The notes beneath the pieces are model-generated. The model was not told where the DNA came from, searched no databases, and saw only the letters and a program-made list of their open reading frames with translations. Shown here piece by piece: positions 15,291 through 25,784 of a stretch of 64,000 bases of DNA (positions are counted from its first letter, which is position 1; each line of letters starts with the position of its first letter). A program made the translations under genes and the position numbers. The stretch spans positions 47,076,879 to 47,140,878 of the forward strand of contig NC_089238.1 in the NCBI RefSeq assembly GCF_963924675.1, in the 5' to 3' direction. Source of the stretch: Phocoena phocoena. Taxonomy: Eukaryota; Chordata; Mammalia; Artiodactyla; Phocoenidae.

Positions 15291-16380
15291 AAGAAACTCA
15301 ACAATAAGAAAACAAACAACCTGATTTAAAAACGGGCAAAGGGTCTGGGCTTCTCTGGTGGCGCAGTGGTTGAGAGTCCGCCTGCCGATGCAGGGGACAT
15401 GGGTTCGTGCCCCGGTCCGGGAAGATCTCACGTGCCGCAGAGCGGCTGGGCCCGTGAGCCATGGCTGCTGAGCCTGCGGGTCTGGAGCCTGTGCTCCGCA
15501 ACGGGAGAGGCCACAACAGTGAGAGGCCCACATACCGCAAAAAAATAAATAAATAAAAATAAAAACGGGCAAAAGGTCTGAACAGGCATTTCTCCAAAGA
15601 AGATATACTGATAGCAAATAAGCATATGAAAAGGTGCTCAATATCATATGTCATCACAGAATTGCAAATTAAAACAAAACAAGATGACACTACACATCTA
15701 TTAGGATGACTAAAATTTTAAAAACTGACATCGAGTACTGATGAAGACACAGAGCAACAGGAATTCTCATTCATTGCTGGTGAGAGTACAAAATGGTACA
15801 ATCACGTTGGAAGACAGTTTGGCAGTTTCTTACAAAGCTAAACATAATCCTACCACATGATCCAGCAATCATCTTTCTAGGTACTTACCCAATTGAGTTG
15901 AAAGCTTCTGTCCATACAAAAGCCTGCGCACAAATATTTATAGCAGCTTTCATAATCTCCAAAAACTAAAATGTCAACAACCAAACAACGAAAATGTCCA
16001 TCCAAAGGTGGATGGGTAAAGCAACGGCAGTCCATTCATACAATGGAATATTTGTCACCTAAAAGCAGAAATAAACTGTCAAGTCACAAAAAGACATGGA
16101 GGAACCTTAAATATACATTGCTAAGTGAAAGAAGTCATTCTGAAAAAACTACACCCTGATTCCAACCATGTCACATTCTGAAAAGACAAAACTAGGGAGG
16201 CAGTAAAAAGACCAGTGGTTGCCAGGGATTTGAGACCAGGGGGCTGGTGATGAATAAATGAAGTACAAGGGATTTTTAGGGTGGTAAAGCTATTCTGTAT
16301 GATACTGTAATGATGGATACATGACATTATGCATTTTTCACAACCTATAGAACTTTACAACACCAAAAGTGAACCTTAGT
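15291..16380 (+). mobile_element. Older sense L1 3' fragment
   Basis: Downstream of the young L1's A-tail lies L1 ORF2 C-terminal/3' UTR sequence ('ggcatttctccaaagaagatata', 'caatggaatatttgtcacc', 'agaccagtggttgccagg'). It is more diverged and is split by a SINE at 15347-15560. Ends near 16380. Confidence 0.8.
15347..15560 (+). mobile_element. Young CHR-1-like SINE
   Basis: Head 'cttctctggtggcgcagtgg', B box 'gggttcgtgccccgg', body 'agcggctgggcccgtgagcc', A/T-rich tail. The flanks share 'aaaacgggcaaaRggtct' on both sides, a clear target-site duplication within the old L1. Confidence 0.93.
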
Positions 16381-16394
16381 GCAGGCAAATTTCT

Positions 16395-16624
16395 TTCTTT
16401 CTTTAAATATTTATTTATTTTGGCTGTGCCAGGTCTTAGTTGCAGCAGGCAGGATCTTCGTTGTGGCATGCGGGATCTTTAGTTGCGGCATGCAGGCTTG
16501 TTAGTTGCGGCATGCGAACTCTTAGTTGTGGCATGCATGTGGGATCTAGTTCCCCCACCAGGGATCAAACCTGGGCCCCACTGGGAACACAGAGTCTTAC
16601 CCACTGGACCACCAGGGAAGTCCC
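16395..16624 (-). mobile_element. CHR-2-like SINE
   Basis: Antisense copy ending 'accaccagggaagtcccc'. Perfect 13-bp duplication caggcaaatttct at 16382-16394 and 16625-16637. Confidence 0.93.
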
Positions 16625-16637
16625 CAGGCAAATTTCT

Positions 16638-17174
16638 AAAAAAATCATTTAGGAGATTGGCGGATCCCAGGAAAGAATGCAGACTGTGACAAGATAGTCT
16701 AACTCTATCTTTCTAAATGTATGAAATGACCTCACTGAAGAGGGTGGGGGAAACAGGTGCTGACCTAAATGAATGGAGTTTATTAGACTAAAGGCAAAAG
16801 GAATGGCTCATGAGCACTGTACCCTAATCAGTTAAGTTGTTTCCCACAGGGGTACGAGTTAACACTTCTGATGCAGCTTTACGTGTAACTGGATTGATTG
16901 AATAAAGTAGTAAATGGGGAAAAGAGACAAGTCTCCCATTCAGAAGAATTCCAAATAAATTATGTAGCTACACCACCCTCAAGGGAGGAAGCATAACTTC
17001 CCACTCCCTAAATGTGGGCTTTTCCAAGTGACTTCCTTCCAAAGTACAGTATGGAAAGGGGGAAAGAAAAAGGGTCACATTATAGTGGAGAGACCTGGCA
17101 AATGCTACTTCAGCCAGATGACCAAAGTCAACATCAACAGTCAAAAACCACATTGATGGTATGTACCGGTACCG
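16638..17174. other. Unassigned sequence
   Basis: No gene or repeat that I can name. A few short frames only. Confidence 0.3.
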
Positions 17175-17595
17175 AGTTGAATAGCATCCTCCCAAAATTC
17201 ATGTCCTTCTCAGGACCTCAGAATGGACTTTATTTGAAAATTGGGTCTTTGCAGATGTAATTAGTTAAGACAGGGTCCTGCTAGAGTAGGGTTGGCCATT
17301 AGTCCAATGTGACTGGTGTCCGTATAAGAAGAGGCGAAGAGACACAGACACGTGAGGAGAGAAACGTCACGTGACCATGGAGGCAGCAGTTGAGGTGCTG
17401 CAGCTCAAGTGAGTCAAGGAAGCTGGGACGAAGCAAGGAAGGATTCCCCACTATGGGTTTCGGATGCTGCATGTCCTTGCCAACACCTTGATTTCAGACT
17501 TCTAGCCTCCAGAACTGTGAAAAAACAAATTTATGTTGTTTTAAGTCACTTGGTTTGTGATGCTTCGTTACAACAGCCCTAGGAAACTAATATAA
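17175..17595 (+). mobile_element. MaLR-type LTR (sense)
   Basis: Reads 'ttgaatagcatcctcccaaa...' through 'gactggtgtccgtataagaaga' and 'cttctagcctccagaactgtg' to 'ccctaggaaactaata', the recognisable MLT1/MST style LTR of the non-autonomous ERVL-MaLR class. No internal region follows. Confidence 0.75.
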
Positions 17596-17805
17596 TACCC
17601 TTGATATGGTACGATAAAAATGGTCCTTTTTACCTCTGATGTCTTCCTCCCCAAAGCCCATAACCTCAGTCTAACCATGACAGAAACACCAGACATGTAC
17701 CAATAGAGGAGCATCCTACAAAATGCCTGACTAGTACTCCTCAAAACTGTCAAAGTCATCGAAAACAAGGGAAGTCTGAAAAAACCACAGCCAAGGAGAG
17801 CCCAC

Positions 17806-18178
17806 CTTAGTCCATTCAGGCTGCTGAATGGACTTCAGCAACCCATGAACAATATTTATTGGCTTAAATAATATTTATTTCTCACAGTTCTGGAAGCCAG
17901 GACGTCCAAGATTAAGGCTTCGGCAGATCTGGTGTCTGATAAGAACTGCTTCCTGGTTCCTAGACAGCTGTCTTCTTGCTAAGTCCTCACATGGTGGAAG
18001 GGGCAAGAGAGATTTCTGGGGTCCGTTTTATAACACTAATCACATTCATGAGGGATCTGGCCTCCTGACCTGATCACCTCCCAAAGGCCCTACCTCCAAA
18101 TATCATCACATTGGAGATTAGGTTTCAACATATGAATTTTATGGGGACACAAACATTCAGTCTGTAGCAGAGCCTAAG
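17806..18178 (-). mobile_element. MaLR-type LTR (antisense)
   Basis: 'ccttagtccattcaggctgctga', 'atttctcacagttctggaag', 'cctcacatggtggaagggg' and 'cacaaacattcagtctgtag' form an antisense THE/MST/MLT1-like LTR. It lies 210 bp from the sense LTR, forming an inverted pair of related LTRs. Confidence 0.75.
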
Positions 18179-18366
18179 GGGACATGAAGATTAAATGTAA
18201 TGTAGCATCCTGGATGGAATCCGGGAACAGAAAAAGGACATTCAGTAAAATTAAGAAAATCTGAGAAAACTATGGACCTTAGTTAATAATATACTAATGT
18301 TGGCTCATTAATTATAACAAATGAACCATACTAATTAATATAAGATGTTAATTAATAATAGATGGA

Positions 18367-18556
18367 GGGACTTCCCTGGAGGTGCAGTGGCTAAGACTTT
18401 GCCTTCCAGTGCAGGGGGTGTGGGTTTGATCCCTGGTCAGGGAGCTAAGGTCCCACATGCCTCACGGCCAAAAAACCACAACATAACAGAAGCAATATTG
18501 TAACAAATTCAATAAAGACTTTAAAAATGGTCCATATCAAAAAAATCTTAAAAAAA
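18367..18556 (+). mobile_element. CHR-2-like SINE with AATAAA-type tail
   Basis: Head 'gacttccctggaggtgcagtg', then a 3' tail 'agcaatattgtaacaaattc' followed by aataaagactttaaaaatgg. The same tail occurs in the antisense SINE at 52311-52525, defining a subfamily in this window. Confidence 0.88.
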
Positions 18557-18562
18557 AAAATA

Positions 18563-18865
18563 GGGACTTCCCTGGTGGTGAAGTGGTTAAGAATCTGCCT
18601 GCCAATTTGGGGGACACGGATTCAATCCCTGGTCCAGGAAGATCCCACATGCTGTGGAGCAACTAAGCCCGTGCACCACAACTGCTGAGCCTGTGAGCCA
18701 CAACTACTGAGCCCATGCACCTAGAGCCAATGCTCTACAACAAGAGAAGCCACCGCAATGAGAAGCCTGCACAATGCAACAAGGAATAGCTCCTGCTTGC
18801 CACAACTAGAGAAAGCCTGCGCAGCAGTGAAGACCCAACGCAGCCAAAAAAAAAAAAAAAAAAAG
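18563..18865 (+). mobile_element. Long CHR-type SINE
   Basis: Head 'gacttccctggtggtgaagtgg', long body 'gagccacaactactgagccc', ends in about 20 A. It follows directly after another SINE, making a tandem pair by independent insertion. Confidence 0.88.
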
Positions 18866-18949
18866 TAGATGGAAACTGTGCACTCTTGTGGGGGCATATT
18901 TGGAACTCTGCTATCTGCTCAGTATTTGGTAAATATAAAACTTTTCTGA

Positions 18950-19335
18950 AAAAATTAGATCTATTAATAAAAATATAAATAAAAAAGGGGATTAATGAGG
19001 GGGGATTGGATCCTAGTAGATAACTAAACGTACCAAAAGACACAATAATGAAAAGTGTGGTATTGTTGCATGAATAGACAGAAAGACTAATGGAACAGAA
19101 TAGAAAGTTCAGAAATATAACCAAATACACGCAAATATTTTATGTATGACGAAAGTGGCACCTTAAGTCCGTGTAGTAAAAATGGACTTACTAACACATG
19201 TTATCAGGGAGAAAAATAAAATTGGATCCGTATCCAAGGTAAATACCAAAGAGATAAAATATTTAAATGTAAATAAATGAAATCATAAAAGTATTAGAAG
19301 AAAACGGCATTTTTTGAATTAATGTGTTGATCCAG
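18950..19335 (+). mobile_element. Old L1 ORF2 fragment
   Basis: 'gacagaaagactaatggaac' followed by agaatagaaagttcag, then 'tattagaagaaaacggcatt', match the L1 ORF2 C-terminal coding region in diverged form. No usable frame remains. Confidence 0.6.
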
Positions 19336-19689
19336 TAGATTGCTAATCACAGGTATAAAATTTCTGTTACGTGAAATGAATAAATTCTAGAAATCTACTG
19401 TACAGCACTGTGCTTGTGTATAAGTACACAGTGCACTTAAAAATCTGTTAAGTGGGTAGATCTCATTTTAAGTGTTCTTACACTCAAAACAATTTTTTTA
19501 ATAAAAAAATTTTAAAGATCTAGTAGACAAGTAAAATGATGAAAGACCCCCTTTTTTTTTTTTAACTAAAGAACAAGTATTGCTGAGGCTTCATTGCCAC
19601 GTTCCTTAGAACCAGAAATGTTTGGTCGACAGTTCTCTGATTTATGTTAATACACTTTTATTTCAAAAGGTACTTTTGTTCCTCCATTT

Positions 19690-19763
19690 ACTACCCCACT
19701 GTATCAGTTAGCTATTGCTGTAGTTTAACAAGCACCTAAAACTCCGTGGCATAAAACAATAAA
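19690..19763 (+). repeat. Left part of an ancient repeat split by L1
   Basis: 'atcagttagctattgctgta' and 'ggcataaaacaataaacattt' are the start of a common old mammalian repeat whose other part resumes at 22200. The family name is not certain. The gap is filled by a nested L1/SINE complex. Confidence 0.5.
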
Positions 19764-19888
19764 CATTTATTCTTTTTTTTATCTCTTTTTTTAAAATTGA
19801 AGTATAGTTGATTTACAATGTTGCATTAATTACTGCTATACAGCAAAGTGATTCAGTTATACATATATATATACATTCTATTTTTAAA

Positions 19889-20203
19889 CTCTTTTTTGGC
19901 TGCATTGGGTCTTCGTTGCTGGATGTGGGCTTTCTCTAGTTGCGGTGAGTGGGGGCTACTCTTTGTTGTGGTGTGCGGGCTTCTCATTGCGGTGGCTTGT
20001 CTTGTTGCGGAGCATGGGCTCTAGGCACGCGGGCTCAGTAGTTGTGGCTCGCGGGCTCAGTAGTTGTGGCTCGCGGGCTCAGTAGTTGTGGCACACGGGC
20101 TTAGTTGCTCCATGGCATGTGGGATCTTCCCGAACCAGGGCTCGAACCTGTGTCCTCTGCATTGGCAGGTGGATTCTTAACCACTGTACCACCAGGGAAG
20201 CCC
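19889..20203 (-). mobile_element. Long CHR-type SINE
   Basis: Antisense SINE ending 'accaccagggaagccc', inserted in the L1 3' UTR. Perfect 11-bp duplication ctatttttaaa at 19878-19888 and 20204-20214. Inside, 'ggctcgcgggctcagtagtt' is tandemly repeated. Confidence 0.93.
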
Positions 20204-20610
20204 TCTATTTTTAAAACATTCATTTCCATTATGGTTTATCACAGGATATTGAATATAGTTCTCTGTGCTATGCAGTAGGACCTTGTTATTTATCCATTCT
20301 ATATATAAAAGTTCACATCTGCTAACCCCAACCTCCCACTCCATCCTTCCCCCAGCCCCCTTTTCCCTTGGCAACCACGTCTGTTCTCTATGTTTTGTGA
20401 TTCTGTTTCTGTTTCATAGATAGTTTCATTTGTGTCATATTTTAGATTCCACATATAAGTGACATCATATGGTATTTGTCTTTCTCTTTCTGACTTACTT
20501 CAGTTAGTATAATAGTCTCTAGGTAAGTCCATCCATGTTACTGCAAATAGAATTATTTCATTCTTTTTTATGGCTGAGTAGTATTCCATTCTAAATATGT
20601 ACCACATCTT

Positions 20611-20946
20611 TTTTTTCTTTAGATTTTTTAATTTTAATTTTAATTTTTCGCTGTGTTGGGTCTTCATTGCTGTGTGTGGCCTTCTCTAGTTGCGGCAAGC
20701 TGGGCTACTCTTTGTTGAGGTGCACAGGCTTCTCACTGCAGTGGCTTCTCTTGTTATGGAGCACGGGCTCTAGGTGTGTGGGCTTCAGTAGTTGTGGCAA
20801 GCGAGCTCTAGAGCACAGGCTCAGTAGTTGCGGTGCACGGGCTTAGTTGCTCTACGGTGTGTGGGATCTTCCCGGACCAGGGCTCGAACCCGTGTCCCCT
20901 GCAATGGCAGGCGGATTCTTCACCACTGAGCCACCAGGGAAGTCCC
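20611..20946 (-). mobile_element. Long CHR-type SINE
   Basis: Antisense SINE inserted in the same L1. Perfect duplication ccacatctt at 20602-20610 and 20947-20955. Confidence 0.93.
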
Positions 20947-21469
20947 CCACATCTTCTTTATCCATCCATCTGTCAATGGACATTTAGGTTGTTTCCATGT
21001 CTTGGCTATTGTGAATAGTGCTGCTATGAACATAGTGGTGTGTGCATCTTTTTGAATTATAGTTTTGTCTGGATATATGCCCAGGAGTGGGATTGCTGGA
21101 TCATATGGCAACTCTATTTTTAGTTTTCTGAGGAATGTCCATACTGTTTTCCACAGTGGCTGCACCAATTTACGTTCCCACCAACAGTGTAGGAGGGTTC
21201 CCTTTTCTCTATATCCTCTCCAGCATTTATTGTTTGTAGATATTTTAATGATGGCCATGCTGACTGGTGTGAGGTGATACCTCATTGTAGTTTTAATTTG
21301 CATTTCTCTGATAATTAGTGATGTTGAGCATCTTTTCATGTGCTTTTTGGCCATCTGTATGTCTTCTTTGGAGAAATGTCTATTTAGATCTGCCCATTCT
21401 CTGATAGGGTTGTTTGTTTTTTTGATATAGAGCTGCATGAGCTGTTCATATATTTTGGAAAGTAATCCC

Positions 21470-21879
21470 ACGGATAAAGAAGATGTGGTACATGTATACA
21501 ACGGAATATTACTCAGCCGTAAAAAGGAACGAAATTGGGTCATTTGTAGAGATGTGGATGGGCCTAGAGACTGTCATACAGAGTGAAGTAAGTCAGAAAG
21601 AGAAAAACAGATATCGTATATTAACACATATATGTGGAATCTAGAAAAATGGTATAGATGAACCAGTTTCCAAGGCAGAAATAGAGACACAGTTGTAGTG
21701 AACAAATGTATGGACACCAAGGGGGGAAAGAAGGGGCAGGGGGTGGTGGTGGTGGGATGAACTGGGAGACTGGGATTGACATATATACACTAATATGCAT
21801 AAAATAGATAACTAATAAGAACCTGCTGTATAAAAAGATAAAATTAAAAAGAATTATAATAATTTTAAAAAGGAGAAAA
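21470..21879 (+). mobile_element. Short sense L1 3' end nested in antisense L1
   Basis: Sense L1 3' terminus beginning 'acggataaagaagatgtggt' and ending in an A-rich tract. Bordered by near-identical gaaagtaatccc (21458-21469) and gaaagtagtccc (21880-21891). On both sides the antisense L1 continues, so this is a separate, later insertion, not a 5' inversion. Confidence 0.85.
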
Positions 21880-22088
21880 GAAAGTAGTCCCTTGTCATGT
21901 CTGTCTCTTCCTTTGCAAATATTTTCTCCCATTCTGTAGGTTGTCTTTTTGTTTTGTTTAAGGTTTCCTTTGTTTTGCAAAAGCTTGTAAGTTTGATTAG
22001 GTCCCATTTGTTTATTTTTGTATTTATTTCTATTGCCTTGGGAGACTGACCTAAGAAAACATTGATATTATTCATGTCATTTATTCTT

Positions 22089-22186
22089 TTTGTTGTTTTT
22101 TCTTTGGCCGCATGTGGAATTCCCCCAACCAGGGATCAAACCTGGAAGCATAGTCTTAACCCCCGGAAAACCAGCGAAGTCCAGTA
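22089..22186 (-). mobile_element. Short CHR-2-like SINE
   Basis: Antisense, diverged head ('accagcgaagtcc'). Flanked by catttattctt at 22078-22088 and 22189-22199, the same target sequence used by the neighbouring L1. Confidence 0.8.
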
Positions 22187-22199
22187 AGCATTTATTCTT

Positions 22200-22600
22200 G
22201 TTCATGAGTCTATAGGTCAGCTGGGTGATTCTTCTGGTCTTGGCTGGTCTCACTTGTGCATTTTTGGTTAATTTGGGGGGTTGGGTAGGCAGCTCTGCTG
22301 ATCTCAGTTGGAATTTCTCATATATCTGGGCGTCAGCTGGCTGTAGGCTGGTCTAGAAGGGACTCAGAAGGACAACTTGCTCCCTTCCACGTGGTTTCTC
22401 ATGTTCCAACAGCATTCTAAGAGAAAGCAGGAATCTGTGAGGGCCAATATATCATTTTCATAGCTTTGTAGCCAAGCAAGTCACAAAGCCAGCCTCAATT
22501 CAAGAGGCAGGGAAGTAGACTGCACCTCCTGATAAGAAGACCTGCAAAGTCAAGTGGTAATTGAGGCCACTCCTTTTCCATAATGACCTGTAAATCCCAC
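22200..22600 (+). repeat. Right part of the ancient repeat split by L1
   Basis: 'ttcatgagtctataggtcagct' and 'caagtcacaaagccagcctc' continue the repeat begun at 19690. Family unnamed. Confidence 0.45.
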
Positions 22601-22649
22601 TGAGATATCAACTACTTCTGATACAGAAATAAACTTCCTTCAAGCTATT

Positions 22650-23390
22650 TAGCAAAATGTGACCCACGGCTGGACACAAAGAAATGATAGCTTGTGTATG
22701 AAGAACACCTCAGTGTTCTTCAGGATTGCTTTCCTGGAAAAACAAAATACAAAACCAATTTCCCATGGCATAAAAAAAGCAGTGTAGGGCCTTATGCAGT
22801 AAAGGGTTAACTTAGCAAATGTGGGTTGTCTAAACCTTGTACCTTCCAAAGGAAGGCTTGACTGTTGCCCAGCCCTTGGGAGGTAACTTCTAACCTCTAA
22901 GCTGGTAGAATATCCTGTCTGATAAGAGTGTTTTTCTTTACCTGGAGACCTTGAACCAGCCAGATGCTTTACGCTGGGGCCCTCGGTCCACATGGTATCA
23001 GCTCGACCTGGGGAGGGGCTGGAGACTAAGGTCAGCTGTGTGGGCAGTCAGACATGCCCATAGCACCAATCTGCAATAAAGACCCTGGACACCAAGGCTT
23101 GGCTGAGCTTCTGGTTAGCAATACTCCATGTGTGATGTCACATACCATTGCTGGGAGAATCAAGTGCTGTACGTATGACACCACTGAGGGAGGACAGATG
23201 GAATCTTGTGCCTGGTATCTCGAGGACCTTGGCCTTTGTGCGTTTTTCCATTGCTGATTTTAATCTGTGTCCTTTCACTGCAGCAAACTGTAACCATGAG
23301 TGCAGCAGCTTGCTGAGTTCTGAGTCCTTCTAAGGAAAAATTGAACCTGAGCATGGTCTGTGGGACCCCCGAAAACAGTCATATTATCAT
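22650..23390 (+). repeat. LTR-like old repeat, family unresolved
   Basis: Contains 'gcaataaagaccctggacac' and 'tcctttcactgcagcaaact', ending 'gggacccccgaaaaca'. The wording is familiar from old mammalian interspersed LTR-like repeats, but I cannot name it with confidence. No long frame. Confidence 0.4.
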
Positions 23391-23394
23391 TTTG

Positions 23395-24000
23395 AAGCCA
23401 TAGACAGATTATCTTTTTCAGAATTAAAACTTGTTAGCTTCTCCAGGCTTTTGTTTTTCCGTTTGTAAACAGGTATTTGGACCAATAGACTCCCGATCTA
23501 TTCTATTTATGGATCTACTCATAAAATAGGGGAAGCTTTGATGCAGTTGCTTTATTTTGTAATAATACTTTGTCCAATAATACTCAAACCCACATCTTTC
23601 TGACTTGTATGAAATTATCTCTAAATTCTCTATAAAAAACAATGCACCCAGTAATAAACCTGATTCCAAATGACTATGATTTTTTTTTTCCCCAAGGTGG
23701 GATAAATAGGATATTCTTTAGGTGTCTCTCCACAAGGACGAGATATAGCAAGGAACTAGCTGGAGTTCTTTGCAGTCCCAAGATCCGGCTAGTAGGAAAG
23801 AAGAACTGAAGGAGCAGCAACCTACCCTGGTGTTATGCGGGGCCACCACCATTCCACTGAGGTGGGCAGCCCTGAAAAGGTAGATGATGCTGGAAGCTAC
23901 CCACTCCAGCAGGATGCAGGATGCGTAGGCAGCACTTGGTACACTCAGGTGGACAGGACTACAGAACTGCATGATACTGATAGTAGTTGGGTTTCAAGCG
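23395..24000. other. Unassigned sequence
   Basis: No gene or repeat recognised. Confidence 0.3.
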
Positions 24001-24009
24001 TCGTTACTA

Positions 24010-24090
24010 CTTGCCCCAGTCATTCATTCATTCCTCATCTATACCAAGCACAGTGCTGGAAAGGCCTCAATAAATGAGACAGTCCTTATA
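24010..24090 (+). repeat. Possible MIR/L2-like 3' end
   Basis: 'caagcacagtgctggaaagg' followed by cctcaataaatgaga resembles the 3' end shared by MIR and L2. Short and diverged. Confidence 0.35.
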
Positions 24091-24328
24091 TGCCCGGAGG
24101 ATCCTTGATGAAGACTTCTAAGCCATTAACCATGTAAGATCGCTTCATTCACTGAGGTGAAAGATGGCCTTGTCAAACACTCAGTTAAGATAACTAAAAT
24201 TTTCAAGGTTCAGGTTGGTTCCGTTCTCCAGAGTTAATTTATGTTAAAAACAAAGGAAAGATAGCATGAGATATTCACTTTGCTCCAAATAAGGAGAATT
24301 TTTGCAGGCTCCCTACTTTGTAATTTTG

Positions 24329-24571
24329 TTTTGGTTTTTAAATATTTATTTTTTGTTTCACGCCAGGTCTTAGTTGCAGCACACGGGATCTTCATTGTGG
24401 CACATGGGATCTTTTTTTTTTTTTTTTAGTTGCAGCATGTGGGCCCTTTAGTTGTAGCATGCGGGCTCTTAGTTGCGTCACGTGGGATCTAGTTCCCTGA
24501 CCAGGGATCGAACCCGGGCCCCCTGTGTTGGTAGCACAGAGTCTTAACCACTAGACCACCAGGGAAGTCCG
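24329..24571 (-). mobile_element. CHR-2-like SINE
   Basis: Antisense SINE with an internal T run of about 15. Perfect duplication tgtaattttg at 24319-24328 and 24572-24581. Confidence 0.92.
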
Positions 24572-24902
24572 TGTAATTTTGCCATGAAAAAAAAAAAAGA
24601 GGCCACTTCTCAGAGCCCTAAATGAGGAGGGAAAGGCTGTGATTAGATATCATTCCTTTCCATCATCTCAGGTATATAAAAGAGGGAGGTAGGTCGACTG
24701 GCTGGGAGAAATTGGTGACCAGATGGAGTGGTATTGTCAGACACTGGAAATAATACAAGGAAAGGAACATCCACTGGTATGGAGTCTTGGAATCATGATT
24801 ATAGGGATTATGGAGCCTAATGGGTGATTATGGAGTCTTGGCTCAAACCTCACCTGCTGAGTAAAGTCTTCTCTAGCCATTCTACTCAAAAATGCACACA
24901 CA

Positions 24903-25119
24903 TGGGCTTCCCTGGTGGCGCAGTGGTTGAGAGTCCGCCTGCCGATGCAGGAGACACGGGTTCGTGTCCCGGTCCGGGAAGATCCCACATGCCGCAGAGC
25001 GGCTGGGCCCGTGAGCCATGGCCGCTGGGCCTGCGCGTCCGGAGCCTGTGCTCCACAACGGGAGAGGCCACAACAGTGAGAGGCCCGCGTACCAGAAAAA
25101 CAACAACAACAACAAAAAT
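24903..25119 (+). mobile_element. Young CHR-1-like SINE
   Basis: Sense copy with intact A/B boxes and a (caa)n tail. Perfect 13-bp duplication aaatgcacacaca at 24890-24902 and 25120-25132. Little diverged, so young. Confidence 0.95.
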
Positions 25120-25184
25120 AAATGCACACACACCCAGACACTCCTGATACGACCCTCTTAGCGGTGAACTCCATCTGACATGCT

Positions 25185-25345
25185 CTATGTTTTACTTATT
25201 GTTTATTGCCTGTCTCCCTAAGTAGAATGTAAGCTCATAAGGGGAGAGAGCTATGTGTCGCTCACAGCTGTGCCCAAGTACAGTGCCTGCCACCAGCAGG
25301 TGCTTGACAAACATTTATGGCAGGAATGCTGAATAAAGGAGTAGA
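25185..25345 (+). repeat. L2 3' end fragment
   Basis: 'agtagaatgtaagctcataa' then 'acagtgcctgccaccagcag' and 'gaatgctgaataaa' follow the order of the L2 LINE 3' terminus. Confidence 0.65.
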
Positions 25346-25784
25346 AAATAATGATGTTTGGGGAAAAAACCTGAACCTCTCACTCAGAAAAAGAATTGTT
25401 CTAAAACCTGGCAAGGAGTAAGGAATTGCTGTTAGTATTTGGCCAAAAATTCTTCTTAAACCTTGACCTTCTCAGGTTCTGAGTCTAGATGAAGTAACAG
25501 AAAATTGATAATAAAAATTTAAGGTGATCAGGAGAATCCACACTGTGTGGAAGTTCTTCAGAATAGACAATCCAGTGTTTTCAGCCTATAAATGGCAAAG
25601 AAAAAAACAAAAAAAGATATGGAGGGGGGGACCTATGTATTAAAAGACATTAATCGTGGGATGTGGATTCATTTGGATCTTGAGTTTTTAAAATTTGAAG
25701 AAATGTTCATGGAAACAATTTGGAAATATGAACAACTGGACATTTGAATACTATTAAGGAAACTTCTAAAATATTTTAGGTGTG

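Larger units (their letters stand above)
19775..22077 (-). mobile_element. 5'-truncated antisense L1, multiply interrupted
   Basis: The 3' end lies at 19775 ('aaaattgaagtatagttgat'); the body reads antisense L1 through to 'gggagactgacctaagaaaac' at about 22060. It is interrupted by SINEs at 19889-20203 and 20611-20946 and by a sense L1 at 21470-21879. The flanking duplication is catttattctt at 19764-19774 and 22078-22088. Removing the insertions leaves about 1.2 kb of ORF2/3' UTR. Confidence 0.85.

Noticed and set aside
15347..15560. Functional tRNA-Glu gene
   Set aside because: The A/B-box similarity belongs to the SINE head; no cloverleaf with intact acceptor stem, and many copies exist.
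24737..25174. 145-codon minus-strand frame with '[22 protein letters not shown]'-like text
   Set aside because: Translation of a tRNA-derived SINE; the same peptide text recurs at every CHR-1-like copy.
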